Assembly (NCBI RefSeq): GCF_900109465.1
Contig: NZ_FOAZ01000001.1
Span: 571,926-635,925, forward strand
Direction of reading: 5' to 3'
Source: Streptacidiphilus jiangxiensis
GTDB taxonomy: Bacteria > Actinomycetota > Actinomycetes > Streptomycetales > Streptomycetaceae
DNA length: 64,000 bases
The number at the start of each line of letters is the position of its first letter. Position 1 is the stretch's first letter. A program made the position numbers and the translations under genes. This document shows positions 53,449 to 62,504 of the stretch, piece after piece. The notes under the pieces were generated by a model. The model was not told the origin of the DNA. It saw nothing but the letters and a program-made list of their open reading frames with translations, and did no database searches.

Positions 53449-55503
53449 GTGGAGCGTGAAGTCGGCGCGGAGTCGCGGTTGGAGTCCGTCACCGTGTACG
53501 CCTCGGGCGCCCTGTGCCGGCGGCGCGTGGTCGTGGAGACGGGCGGCGAGCCCGTGACGCGGGTGCGGGTCGGCGCGCTGCCGCTCGCCGCGGACGCGTC
53601 GTCGTTGCGAGCGCGGGCGCTCATCGCCGGGCCGCGGGTGACGGACGTGCGGCGCGAGCTGCGCGCCGAGCCGGTCCCGCCCGAGCGGCTCGCCTCGCTC
53701 CACCGGGACGTGGACGCCGCCGAGGAGGCCTACGACGCGGCCCGCGCCCGACGGGACCGTCTCGCCCTGCGGGTGGACGCGACAGCGTCCCTACGGGCGG
53801 TGCCGCCGACCCCGAGGCGGGGCGACCCGCCGCGCCCCGCACCGGTCGAGGCGTTCCTCGCGCTGGCCGAGTTCGTCGACACCCGGCTGGCCGCCCTGCA
53901 TCCCCAGCTGCTGGCCGCCGAGGACGCGGTGGCGGGAGCCGAGCACGCGCTGGACCTCGCCCGGCACCGCCTCGCCGAGGCCTCCCACGCCCTTCCCGCC
54001 GGGACCGCACGCACCACAGCCGATGCCGTGGTGAGCCTGCTGGGCGTCCAGGCGGGCACCACCGCGCTGGAACTGGAGCTGGAGTACGTCGTCCCCGGGG
54101 CGACCTGGTTCCCCTCCTACCAGCTGCGCCTGGACGGCTCGGCGGGCGGCGACGGCGGTCTCGCGCTGCGCGCGAGCGTCGCCCAACTGACCGGTGAGGA
54201 CTGGACGGGCGTCCGCCTCAGCCTGTCCACCGCGGACCTGCTGCGCCGCACGAGCCTGCCCGAGCTGCGCTCGATCAGGCTGGGCCGTCGCCAGGACGAG
54301 GCCGCGCCCGGTCCGTTGTGGCGGGAGCCGCCGACCGGGACGGCGGAGCTGTTCGGGGGCTACGACGACGCCGCGCGCCGCCGGACCCCGGACGTGGGGA
54401 GCGAGGCCGCCGGGGCTCCACTACGGCGCGTGGAGGGCCCGCGCGCCGCCGGGCCGCGTCCGGCCGCCCCCTACGGCGGACCGCCCGTTCCCGTCTCCCT
54501 CGGCGCCGCTCCGCGCAGTCCGGCCGTCGCGCCGCGTCGCGCGGGAGGGCCGCCCATGCCGTCCGCGCCGGCCGCCCCCGGCGGACCACCCCCGGGCGGA
54601 CCCGTGCCCCTTCCCCAGGCCCAGGCGGCGGCCTTCGGTGCGTCCGTGCCGCCGCCGCTCCCGCCGACGCCCCCGGTTCCGGTGCCCGATCCGGCCCTGC
54701 AGGACTACGCCGGCCTCGTCCTGGCCGGTGCCGACGCGCCCCCCGCCGGGCGCGGGCGCCTCGCGCCGGAGTCGGTGCAGCCGTGCGCCGCCCACGCCGT
54801 CGGCGAGCCCGCGCTGCCTCCCCACGCGGTGCCGGTGCGGCAGGCGTCCGGCTCCTTCGCCTACCGCTTCGACGCGGCCGCGCCCGTGGACGTCCCGGCC
54901 GACGGGAGCCGGCACAGCGTCCCCGTGGACGACTTCCCGATCGGGCTCACACCGGTGCACCTGTGCGTCCCCGCCCTCGACCCGTCCGTCTACGCCGCCG
55001 TCGAGGTGACGAACACCAGCCCGCACGCGCTGCTCCCGGGGCCGGTGGAGATCCTCGTCGACGGCGAGTACACCGCGACGGTGCCGATGCCCGCGCTCGC
55101 CCCCGGGCAGAGCCGCAGGATCGGGATCGGGGTCGAGGAGGGCGTGCGCGTCGCGCGGCACGTGCGGACGTCCGAGTCCACCTCCACCGGACTGCGCGGC
55201 GGGACCACGGTGGTGGCGCAGACCGTCGAGATCGAGGTCGCGAACCGGCTCGGCCGTCCCGTCACGTTGGAACTGTTCGAACGCGTCCCCGTCAGCGACG
55301 ACAAGGACGTGCGGATCGAGGACCTGCCCGCCGACCCGCCGTGGACCGTCGTCGCCCCCGAGGAGGACGAGCAACTGCGGCGCGGCCTGCGCCGCTGGCG
55401 TGTCGTCGTCCCCCCGGGCGACGGCCCGACCCTGACGGCCGGTCACCAGCTCCGCCTGCCGGCCGGCAAGGCCGTGGTCGGCGGCAACCGGAGGGACGCA
55501 TGA
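53449..55503 (+). CDS. DUF4139/DUF4140 mucoidy-inhibitor-like protein, first paralogue
   Basis: 684 aa. GTG 53449 follows GGAGGGG. N-terminal DUF4140-like segment (ESVTVYASGALCRRRVVVETGG), then a coiled coil (about 70-190), the first DUF4139 part (LELELEYVVPGATWFPSYQLRLDG ... LTGEDWTGVRLSLSTADL), a 150-residue Pro/Ala/Gly-rich insert (about 290-440), and the second DUF4139 part (FAYRFDAAAPVDVPADGSRHSVPV to the end). The family is called mucoidy inhibitor A-like; its function is unclear. The next gene, overlapping by ATGA, is a second paralogue, so the two products probably work together. Confidence 0.85.
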   Translation: MEREVGAESRLESVTVYASGALCRRRVVVETGGEPVTRVRVGALPLAADASSLRARALIAGPRVTDVRRELRAEPVPPERLASLHRDVDAAEEAYDAARARRDRLALRVDATASLRAVPPTPRRGDPPRPAPVEAFLALAEFVDTRLAALHPQLLAAEDAVAGAEHALDLARHRLAEASHALPAGTARTTADAVVSLLGVQAGTTALELELEYVVPGATWFPSYQLRLDGSAGGDGGLALRASVAQLTGEDWTGVRLSLSTADLLRRTSLPELRSIRLGRRQDEAAPGPLWREPPTGTAELFGGYDDAARRRTPDVGSEAAGAPLRRVEGPRAAGPRPAAPYGGPPVPVSLGAAPRSPAVAPRRAGGPPMPSAPAAPGGPPPGGPVPLPQAQAAAFGASVPPPLPPTPPVPVPDPALQDYAGLVLAGADAPPAGRGRLAPESVQPCAAHAVGEPALPPHAVPVRQASGSFAYRFDAAAPVDVPADGSRHSVPVDDFPIGLTPVHLCVPALDPSVYAAVEVTNTSPHALLPGPVEILVDGEYTATVPMPALAPGQSRRIGIGVEEGVRVARHVRTSESTSTGLRGGTTVVAQTVEIEVANRLGRPVTLELFERVPVSDDKDVRIEDLPADPPWTVVAPEEDEQLRRGLRRWRVVVPPGDGPTLTAGHQLRLPAGKAVVGGNRRDA

Positions 55504-57182
55504 ACGACGTCGACGTCGCGCGGGCGGACATGGGAGGGGAACCGCAGCCGGAGCTGCTGCCGCTGCCCGTCACGGCGGCCACCCTCCTGGAGGACCGCGC
55601 CGAACTCACCCGCACCCTCCCGCTCGCCGCATCGGCTGCCACCGACACGCTCGGTGCGGGGGTGCACCGGCTGCGGCTCGGGCCGGTCACGCCGCTGGTC
55701 GTGGACCACTCGCTGCGCGGCGAGCTCTCCGGGGCGCCCGGGGCGCGCGTGCTGGACCTGCGTGTCGTGCGGCGCTGGACCCCGCCACCACCCGCCGCGG
55801 CGACCGGCGGGCCACGGGAGGACGCCTCCGCGATCGAGCGGCAGGTCCACGACCTCTCCGAGCGCCTGCGCCGCGCCGAGTTGGACGTGGCCCGGCTCGA
55901 CAGCCGGGTCGCCGTCCTGGACCAGCTCCTTGCCGACCTGCGGCGCGCCGTCGCCGAGGAGTCGGGCGCGGGCGAGGCACGGCCACAGGGCTGGACCGAG
56001 GAGCTGGACCGCGCCGAATCGGCCCACGAGGAGCAGGCCGAGGCGCTGCGCGACGCCCGCTTCCGCCGGACCCGTCTGCAGCAGCAGTTGATCCGCGCGC
56101 AGCAGGCCTGGGAGGAGGCGGAGGCACGGCCGCCGGTGCTCAGCGCCCACATCGAGGCGGTGGTCGAACTCCCGGCGGCGGCGCCGGCGGGCGCGGAGCT
56201 GACGATCCGCCACCTGACCTCGTGCGCCCTGTGGCGGCCCGCCTACCGGGCCACCCTGGAGGAGGACGGCCCCGAGGCGCCGCGCCTGACGCTGGAGCGG
56301 GACGCCTTCGTGTGGCAGCGCACCGGCGAGCCGTGGCAGGACGTCCAGGTCACCCTTTCCACCGCCCGCCCGACCCGCGCCGCCGAGCCGCCGTTCCTCC
56401 CCGCGGACGTGATCACGCTGCGGGAGCGCAGCGGGGAGGAGCGTCGCACGGTGGAGGTGGACCTGCGCGAGGTCGAGATCCCCGACCTCGGCCCGGACCA
56501 GGAGCCGGCCGGCGTGGAGGGAGCACCTGTCTCCGCGACGCTGCCCGGCGTCGACGACGGCGGCGAGGCGCGGAGCCTGACCGTCCCGCAGCCGCTGTCC
56601 GTGCCGAGCGACGGGCGGCCGCACCGGGTCGCGCTCGGGAGCGAGACCGGGCCCGCCTCGGTGGAGCTGCGGTGCGCTCCGGAGCTCGCACCGGTCGTCG
56701 TCCGCACGGCGCGGTTCCGTAACGCGGCGCGGGAGCCGCTGCTGTCGGGGCCCGTCGACCTGGTCCGGCGCGGAGGCTTCGTGGGCCGCGCCGAGCTCCG
56801 GTTCACCGCGCCCGGCGCGGCGGCGGAGATCGGCTTCGGCAGCGAGGACACCTTCCGCGCGGTCCGGTCGGTCACCGAGTCCCGAGAGAACGGCGCGCTC
56901 AGCGGCCGTTCGGTACGCGGCCGCGAGGTCGTCGTCGCCCTGTCCCGCTTCGCCCCGGCGGACGCGGGGCCGGCCCGGGTGGTCGTGCGGGAGCGCGTCC
57001 CGGTCTCGGAGCTGTCGGCGGTGGAGGTGCGGATCGACAAGGAGCGGACCGCGCCGGCGCCCGACGCGGTCGACGCCGACGGTGTGGTCCGTTGGGAGGT
57101 CACCCTCGCCCCGGACGAACGCCGCACGCTCAGGCTCCGCTACGACGTCGTCGCCGGTCGGGGCGTGGCCCTGCCGGACTGA
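55500..57182 (+). CDS. DUF4139/DUF4140 protein, second paralogue
   Basis: 560 aa from ATG 55500, overlapping the previous stop. It has the same order as its neighbour: DUF4140-like N-terminus (VTAATLLEDRAELTRTLPL), a coiled coil (about 100-205, ERLRRAELDVARLDSRVAVLDQLL), then DUF4139 (LTIRHLTSCALWRPAYRATLEED, WQDVQVTLSTARPTRA, and RVVVRERVPVSEL). It lacks the Pro-rich insert of the first paralogue. Tandem non-identical copies suggest a heteromeric complex. No signal peptide or membrane helix. Confidence 0.87.
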   Translation: MNDVDVARADMGGEPQPELLPLPVTAATLLEDRAELTRTLPLAASAATDTLGAGVHRLRLGPVTPLVVDHSLRGELSGAPGARVLDLRVVRRWTPPPPAAATGGPREDASAIERQVHDLSERLRRAELDVARLDSRVAVLDQLLADLRRAVAEESGAGEARPQGWTEELDRAESAHEEQAEALRDARFRRTRLQQQLIRAQQAWEEAEARPPVLSAHIEAVVELPAAAPAGAELTIRHLTSCALWRPAYRATLEEDGPEAPRLTLERDAFVWQRTGEPWQDVQVTLSTARPTRAAEPPFLPADVITLRERSGEERRTVEVDLREVEIPDLGPDQEPAGVEGAPVSATLPGVDDGGEARSLTVPQPLSVPSDGRPHRVALGSETGPASVELRCAPELAPVVVRTARFRNAAREPLLSGPVDLVRRGGFVGRAELRFTAPGAAAEIGFGSEDTFRAVRSVTESRENGALSGRSVRGREVVVALSRFAPADAGPARVVVRERVPVSELSAVEVRIDKERTAPAPDAVDADGVVRWEVTLAPDERRTLRLRYDVVAGRGVALPD

Positions 57183-57281
57183 CGGCCGGACCGCGAATCT
57201 CCGAAACCGCGCACATCGGTTCACCTGGTGCGCGAGGATGACCCCGTCCGACCGCCCCAGCCCGGTGACCGGAGGGCCGCC

Positions 57282-58049
57282 ATGCCGCAGACGCCGCCCG
57301 ACCCGCTCGAGGCGACCGGGGCCACCGAGGCCGCCGAGGCCGCCGGGGCCGCCGGGGCCGCCGGGGCGTCCGTGCCGGCACCGTCCCCCTCGCCCGAGGG
57401 GACTCCCGCTGACGCAGCCGCTCCCACTGACGAAACCGCTGACGCAGCCGCTCCCACTGACGCAGCCGCGGCTTCGGCCGCGCGTCCGCCGCGGCTGCTG
57501 GGCGTGTTCCCCGCGGCCGACGCGGAGACGCGCGCGGTGCTGCGCCGCGATGCGGTGCCGATCGGGCTCGGGGCGTTGCTCGCCGTCGGCGGACTGGTCG
57601 TGCGGGAGGGCTTCTCGCTGCTGATGCCCGCACACGCGGCCTTCGCCGTCCTCGCCGCCGCGCTCACCGCGCTCGACCTGCGGCTGCGACGCCTCCCGGA
57701 CGCGCTCACCCTCCCCGCTCTTCCTGTCCTCCTCGCTCTGCTCGCCCTCCCGGGTGACGGCTCCGCGCTGCTGCGCGCGCTGCTCGCCGCCCTGGTCCTG
57801 ATCGCCGCCTACTATGTCCTCGCGTTCTTCGGCGGCGCGGGCTTCGGCGACGTGAAGGCCGCGGGCGCCGTCGGCCTGGTCCTCGGTTTCACGGGCTGGC
57901 ACGCGGTTCTGGCCGGCACGCTCTACGCCTCGCTGCTGGCGGCCGTGTTGGCCGTCGTCCTGCTCGCGTCCCGTAAGGCGTCGCGCCGCACGCAGATCCC
58001 GTTCGGGCCGTTCATGACCGTCGGCGCGCTCCTCGCGCTGCTGCTCTGA
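57282..58049 (+). CDS. A24-family prepilin peptidase
   Basis: 255 aa from ATG 57282 (GGAGGG upstream). The first 70 residues are Ala/Pro/Thr-rich with a duplicated DAAAPTD unit. About six helices follow. The two catalytic aspartates are D132 (ALTALDLRLRRLPDALTLPA) and D190 (GGAGFGDVKAAGAVGL), the TFPP/preflagellin-type pair. The N-terminal methylase domain of PilD is absent, as in short actinobacterial forms. It would cleave the leader of type IV pilin-like proteins. No pilin or Flp/Tad genes are in this window. Confidence 0.88.
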   Translation: MPQTPPDPLEATGATEAAEAAGAAGAAGASVPAPSPSPEGTPADAAAPTDETADAAAPTDAAAASAARPPRLLGVFPAADAETRAVLRRDAVPIGLGALLAVGGLVVREGFSLLMPAHAAFAVLAAALTALDLRLRRLPDALTLPALPVLLALLALPGDGSALLRALLAALVLIAAYYVLAFFGGAGFGDVKAAGAVGLVLGFTGWHAVLAGTLYASLLAAVLAVVLLASRKASRRTQIPFGPFMTVGALLALLL

Positions 58050-58158
58050 CCGGGGGCTTGGCACCGCGTGCCCGATTGCTTGGCACCGGCTCTCCACCCC
58101 GCCCACTGGGCGCTCAACGGCCTTGCTGCCAAAGGCGGTCCGGCCGACCATCGGCGCC

Positions 58159-58671
58159 ATGACGATGTACTCGCACCCCGGGCCGCCGACCCGCACCACC
58201 GGTGTCGCGCAGGCCGCTCACGGCAGGGTCCGCGTCAACGCAGTGGTCACGCTCGTGCTCGCCGCGCTGACCGTCTGGACGCTCACCCTGCCCTGGGCCT
58301 CCTACAGCGGCGAGAGCGGCGATCTGCACTGGTCCGGCTTCGACGTGATGAACAACAACTCCGGTCAGCTCTCGGACAGCTCCGCGAACAGCGTGGACTG
58401 CCTCCACGCCCTGCAGTGGATCGGTGTCGCGCTGATCGTGGTGTCGGTGCTGCGGCTGCTCGCGCCGGCCGTCCGGATGGCCTGGCTCGGGGCGGTCCTC
58501 GGGTTGGGCCTCCTGGTCAGCGCCGTCGCGGCGCTCGCCCAGTTCCACCAGTCCCTGCAGAACGGGGGCGTCTTCGCGCCGTCCATGCAGGCCGGGCCCG
58601 TGGTCGCGGCGGTTGCGGCGCTGCTCTGCCTCGCCGCCGGGGTGGGCGGACTGGTCGCGGAGCGACCGTAG
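58159..58671 (+). CDS. Four-helix membrane protein of unknown function
   Basis: 170 aa from ATG 58159 (an ATG at 58123 is possible but less well placed). Membrane helices lie at about 26-46, 84-102, 108-128 and 148-165. A loop of about 35 residues between the first two (SYSGESGDLHWSGFDVMNNNSGQLSDSS) is likely outside the cell. I recognise no family. It lies between the prepilin peptidase and the aromatic lyase-like gene on the same strand. Confidence 0.65.
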   Translation: MTMYSHPGPPTRTTGVAQAAHGRVRVNAVVTLVLAALTVWTLTLPWASYSGESGDLHWSGFDVMNNNSGQLSDSSANSVDCLHALQWIGVALIVVSVLRLLAPAVRMAWLGAVLGLGLLVSAVAALAQFHQSLQNGGVFAPSMQAGPVVAAVAALLCLAAGVGGLVAERP

Positions 58672-58762
58672 CGGCGGCGCGAAAGAGACCCCTGGGGAGC
58701 GGGCCGGACGTGATTTACCATCGTCGCGTCCCACCGTTCCGCGTGTCGTTGGATGGCCTGCC

Positions 58763-60283
58763 ATGTCGTCGACCGAGCTGTGCTCGACCGTCCCCCTTGC
58801 GCCGGTCCCCGCGCCTGCCGCCCACTCCGGGCCCGCACCCGACCGGCGCGTGCTCACAGGCCGCGACCTCACCGCCGCCGACGTCGCCGCGCTCGCCCGG
58901 CGGCGTGTGAACCCGACGGTTGACCCGGACGCGCGTGAACAGGTCCGTGCAGCCCGGGATGCCGCACTGCGCGCCACAGCGCGCAAGCGTGTGTACGGAC
59001 ACACCACCGGCGTCGGTGTGAACCGAACCACCGACGTGCCGGCCGAGGCCGCGGACGCGTTCGGGATGAACCTGCTGCGCAGCCACAGCGGTGGCATAGG
59101 GCCGGTCGTCCCGGACGAGCAGGCCCGCGCGATGCTCGCGGTGCGGCTGAACCAACTGCTCGGCGCGGGCTCCGCGCTCGGCCTGGACGTGGTGGACCGC
59201 ATCGCGCAGGCCCTCGCCTCCGGGCATGTCCCCGCCGTCCACGCCTACGGCGCGGTCGGCACGGCCGACCTCTCCGCGCTCGGCGAGCTCGGCCTCACCC
59301 TGGCCGGGGAGCTTCCTTGGCGCGGCGGCGACCCGGACGCGCCGGTGCCCGAGCCGGTGGCGCTGACGCACTGGGACGCGCTGCCGCTGATGTCCAGCAG
59401 CGCGTTGACGATCGGCCAGACCGCCCTGGCGGCGACCGACCTCCAGGTGCTGCTGGACCGGGTCCCGCTCGTCGCCGCGCTGACGCTCACCGCCGTGCGG
59501 GGCTCCGTCGAGCCCTACGCCGACACCGTCCACGCCCGCCGTCCGCACCCCGGCGCGACCCGCCTCGCCGCGCGGATGCGGGGCCTGCTCGCCGCGACGG
59601 ACTGGCAGCCGGCCCTGGTCCAGGACCCCTTCGGCCTGCGCTGCCTGCCACAGGTCCACGGCGCGGCGATGGAGGCCGCGGACGCCCTCGACCGCGTCCT
59701 CGGCGTCGAACTCAACGCCGCCGCAGAGAACCCGCTGCTCGACGCCGAACGGCTCGACTACCACCACCACGGCGGCTTCCATCAGGCCGCTCTCGCGCTG
59801 GCCGGTGATCAGTTCCGCCTCGCCCTGCTCGGTACCGCCCAGCTCTCCACCGCCCGCCTCGGCACCCTCGCCGACCCGGCCTTCACCGGCCTGGCGCCGT
59901 ACCTGGCGGCTGACGTCCAGGGCAGCAGCGGCATCATGATCACCGAGTACGCAGCGCAGTCGGCCCTCGCCGAACTGCGCTCCTTCGCCCAGCCGGTCAC
60001 CCTCGGCCACGCGGTCCTCTCCCGCGGCGTCGAGGAGCACTCCAGCTTCGCTTCCACCGGCGCCCGCCGCCTGCTCGACTCCGTCGAGCCCTTCCGCCTC
60101 GTCCTGGCCTGTGAACTCCTCGCCGCGGTCCGCGCCCTGCGCCTCCGCGACCAGCCCCCTCCGGGCCCGGGCGAACTGCGCACCTTCTTCGACCGCGCCT
60201 CCGCGCTCCTCGCCCCGGACCCGGCCGACCAGCAGCTCACCGCAGCCGTCCAGTCGGCGGCGGAGCTGCTGTCGAGCCCCTGA
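58763..60283 (+). CDS. Aromatic amino acid lyase-family protein with non-canonical MIO region
   Basis: 506 aa from ATG 58763, the length of histidine ammonia-lyases. Conserved parts: the active-site tyrosine region (Y78 in RVYGHTTGVGVNRTTD), MNLLRSHSGGIG, NAAAENPLL, GGFHQAALALA, QGSSGIMITEYAAQSALAEL and VEEHSSFAS. The segment that normally reads GASGDL and cyclises to the MIO electrophile is here G166-T-A-D-L (AYGAVGTADLSALGEL), one residue shorter and without the Ala-Ser-Gly triad. It therefore probably lacks the usual prosthetic group. It may have another activity, or be a non-catalytic relative. It is a single gene. Confidence 0.85.
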   Translation: MSSTELCSTVPLAPVPAPAAHSGPAPDRRVLTGRDLTAADVAALARRRVNPTVDPDAREQVRAARDAALRATARKRVYGHTTGVGVNRTTDVPAEAADAFGMNLLRSHSGGIGPVVPDEQARAMLAVRLNQLLGAGSALGLDVVDRIAQALASGHVPAVHAYGAVGTADLSALGELGLTLAGELPWRGGDPDAPVPEPVALTHWDALPLMSSSALTIGQTALAATDLQVLLDRVPLVAALTLTAVRGSVEPYADTVHARRPHPGATRLAARMRGLLAATDWQPALVQDPFGLRCLPQVHGAAMEAADALDRVLGVELNAAAENPLLDAERLDYHHHGGFHQAALALAGDQFRLALLGTAQLSTARLGTLADPAFTGLAPYLAADVQGSSGIMITEYAAQSALAELRSFAQPVTLGHAVLSRGVEEHSSFASTGARRLLDSVEPFRLVLACELLAAVRALRLRDQPPPGPGELRTFFDRASALLAPDPADQQLTAAVQSAAELLSSP

Positions 60284-60348
60284 CCGACCGCTGCCCCGAC
60301 GGTGCGACGCTTCCGCCACACCTCGGACGCGAAGGACTTCGAGGGGTT

Positions 60349-60371
60349 GGACGGTCGCGTGGAGACCGTCC
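60349..60371. terminator. Hairpin between the lyase-like and VOC genes
   Basis: ggacggtc (60349-60356) pairs perfectly with gaccgtcc (60364-60371) around a 7-base loop. It lies between two convergent genes and is the only hairpin I see there. No T-tract. Confidence 0.5.
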
Positions 60372-60408
60372 CCGTTCCGCGCCCTGTCGGGCTCCGGGGC
60401 GGCGGCCC

Positions 60409-61005
60409 TCAGCGGACGACGTGGAACTCGTTGCCGCCGCGGTCGAGGAACTCGCCGGTTTCCCAGTCGCGTTGAGTGACCTCCAGGCGGAGCCTGTTGC
60501 GCCCGGCCTTCTGCGCCGCAGGCGGGCCCATCACCAACGAGACCGTACTGGCGGGCGTCCGACGCAGCCGGACGCCCCAGTCGTGGTACTCCACCGCGTG
60601 CCAGCCTGCCTCGGCCTGCCAGAAGGCGGACTGCGCGTAGCGGTCCTCCTCGGCCATGTCGATGCAGATCGCCACGAGGCCGGAGTCGGAAAGCACGCCG
60701 GGGTGGCCGGGACGCAGGACGCAGAACTCGTTCCCCTCCGGATCGGCCAGCACGTCCCATGGGACGCGACCCTGACCGATGTCGATCCGCGTCGCACCGA
60801 GCAGCAGCAGCCGGGCGACCTCGGCCTCCCAGTCGGGCCCTCCGGCGAGGTCGAGGTGCACCCGGTTCTTGCTGCCGACCGCTTTCGGCACCGCCGTCGG
60901 CACGCACCCCACCCGCAGACCGCCCGTGCGCCCCCGCGTCGCCTCCGCCCAGAAGTTCTCCATGCGCGCGACGTCCAGCGCATCGATCACGATCCCGGTC
61001 AGCAT
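60409..61005 (-). CDS. VOC-superfamily (glyoxalase-like) protein
   Basis: 198 aa. It begins LTGIVIDALDVARMENFWAEATRG and has two VOC-like halves: NRVHLDLAGGPDWEAEVARLLLLGATR ... WDVLADPEGNEFCVLRPG, and LVAICIDMAEEDRYAQSAFWQAEAGW ... GGNEFHVVR. This is the glyoxalase-like pattern common in streptomycetes (DPEGNEFCV repeated). The substrate is unknown. It is unrelated in position to the VOC gene at 26166. Confidence 0.82.
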   Translation of the reverse strand: MLTGIVIDALDVARMENFWAEATRGRTGGLRVGCVPTAVPKAVGSKNRVHLDLAGGPDWEAEVARLLLLGATRIDIGQGRVPWDVLADPEGNEFCVLRPGHPGVLSDSGLVAICIDMAEEDRYAQSAFWQAEAGWHAVEYHDWGVRLRRTPASTVSLVMGPPAAQKAGRNRLRLEVTQRDWETGEFLDRGGNEFHVVR

Positions 61006-61172
61006 CGGCGTTCCCCCAATCGTCGAGCCTGTCGCTCACCTGCTCGCTCACGGTAATTCCTCAGGGGCGATGGCTGCTTGCTCACATCGCGGGTATGGGT
61101 CTGTCCGGGCGCGGAGCGCAGTGCTAGCGTGCCGCTGCTCGGATGGGTCTTCGCAGCAGTAGGGGTGGGGTT

Positions 61173-61514
61173 ATGGCAAAGCAGCAGCAACCGACGGCTG
61201 TCCCGAAGCTGAACGACGACCGGCTGTGCTGGCTCGCCGTCCGCGACCACGTGGACATGCGCTCGCGCAGGGTCGGTCTGATGGGCTGGATCAACGCGCT
61301 CGGAGCCCGCCGTGGTGGCGGAGGGCTGGGCGGGGACACGCGCCGCGAGGGGATGAGCGACCAGAAGATGGACTACGCCATCGCCGTCGACCGGGCGTCG
61401 GAGCAGCTCACCCAGGACGAGCGGTTGCACCTGCGCGCGACGGGGGAGGTCCCGGACTGGTTCCTGGCGGACATAGACCGGCGAGCCAAGGAGATCCGCA
61501 AGCAGCGCAGCTGA
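61173..61514 (+). CDS. Hypothetical protein
   Basis: 113 aa from ATG 61173. No recognised domain. The first part (KLNDDRLCWLAVRDHVDMRSRRVGLMGW) is basic and helical, the middle has a GGGGLGGD loop, and the end (DRASEQLTQDERLHLRATGEVPDWFLADIDRRAKEIRKQR) is charged and helical. The coding bias is normal. It is the last intact plus-strand gene before the scarred region. Confidence 0.55.
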   Translation: MAKQQQPTAVPKLNDDRLCWLAVRDHVDMRSRRVGLMGWINALGARRGGGGLGGDTRREGMSDQKMDYAIAVDRASEQLTQDERLHLRATGEVPDWFLADIDRRAKEIRKQRS

Positions 61515-61570
61515 TCCGTCCACAGCGGCGGCCCTCCGGTGCCGGCGGGCGCTCACGCTAGCGTGTGCGA

Positions 61571-61714
61571 ATGCACCCGGCAATCGAACGGCCGGCAGCG
61601 TTGATGCCGCCGCCGCAAGCGCGTCCGGCGGACACGCCCTGGCACCTTGCGCCGGGCGAGGTCGGCTTCCAGTTTCCGGACGACTACCGGGATTTCGCGG
61701 ACCTCTCCAGGTAG
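61571..61714 (+). pseudogene. Truncated SUKH/SMI1-KNR4-like gene fragment
   Basis: 47 aa from ATG 61571 to TAG. The segment WHLAPGEVGFQFPDDYRDFADL resembles the start of SUKH (SMI1/KNR4) immunity-type domains (G-x-x-lP-x-DY-x-x-F), which normally run 120-150 residues. The sequence stops just after this point and the following DNA has no continuation I can find. I read it as the 5' stump of a lost gene. Confidence 0.4.
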
Positions 61715-61832
61715 CCTAGGCCGACCTCGAGTCCGTCACCTGCGGAAACCACCACCCCTTGCCCGTGACTTCCCGATGTTCCCCCTACAGTCCCGCCTCG
61801 TCTGGCGCGGTTGTGGCGCGAGCCCGGAAGAT

Positions 61833-62342
61833 TCACCGCCCCGCGCCCAGGCAGGGACCGCTGCCGCATGGATTCGCCCCCGGACGAGCTGGCAGCCAGC
61901 CGGGCCACCACGGAGGGAGGCCTCGCGGGCAGTGTGCCACCTGGTACATCCCGCCCTTCGCGGAGACGTTGAGCATCAGATCTGTGGCCAGTACCCCGGT
62001 CAGCAACACTGAGGAGGCCAGCAGGCAGGCGCTGATCCTCAGTAGCCTGCCTCGTCGATGCGCCAGCCGACGTGCCAGCCAGAAGCCCACGGGCAGGCAG
62101 AGGGAGTACAGCAGCAGCCAGCCAAGGTCTTCGAAGATGAAGGTGCGCGGGGAGTCCGCCATGTCGTATGCCATGGGCCAGGGGGCGTCGTAGCAGTACG
62201 TCCAGGCGTCTGCCATCAAGTGGGTGGCTGTCACCTCCACCGCAAAGCCCACGACCAGCCCCGCGAGGGCTATGGCGCAGCCGATCGCGCAGCCGCCGGC
62301 ATGGGCAGGCACGTCCTCGTCGGCGATCTCGTGTCCGTCCAC
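61833..62342 (-). CDS. Small membrane protein of unknown function
   Basis: 169 aa from GTG 62342. About three membrane helices: residues 18-38 (AIGCAIALAGLVVGFAVEV), 73-91 (LGWLLLYSLCLPVGFWLA) and 103-122 (ISACLLASSVLLTGVLATDLM). No known family. The segment between the first two contains WTYCYDAPWPMAYD. It lies in a region with fragments and lower coding quality, so it may be an accessory gene. Confidence 0.5.
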   Translation of the reverse strand: MDGHEIADEDVPAHAGGCAIGCAIALAGLVVGFAVEVTATHLMADAWTYCYDAPWPMAYDMADSPRTFIFEDLGWLLLYSLCLPVGFWLARRLAHRRGRLLRISACLLASSVLLTGVLATDLMLNVSAKGGMYQVAHCPRGLPPWWPGWLPARPGANPCGSGPCLGAGR

Positions 62343-62504
62343 TCCTGAGCGGACGCACCTCGTGTCACCCCGGTTCCCGACCCACTGCCCGCCACGCCTT
62401 CTGGACCGACTGCCCCTATGCGTGCACTTCTATGCGTGCACCTCAGCTGGTGGGAGGTTCCCGGTACGCCTCCGCTGCTCGGTCGGGGAGGGGCCGCGCC
62501 ACGC

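Noticed and set aside
57400..57470. Duplicated 30-bp stretch at the start of the prepilin peptidase gene considered as an insertion signature
   Set aside because: It is an in-frame duplication of a DAAAPTD linker unit in low-complexity coding sequence.
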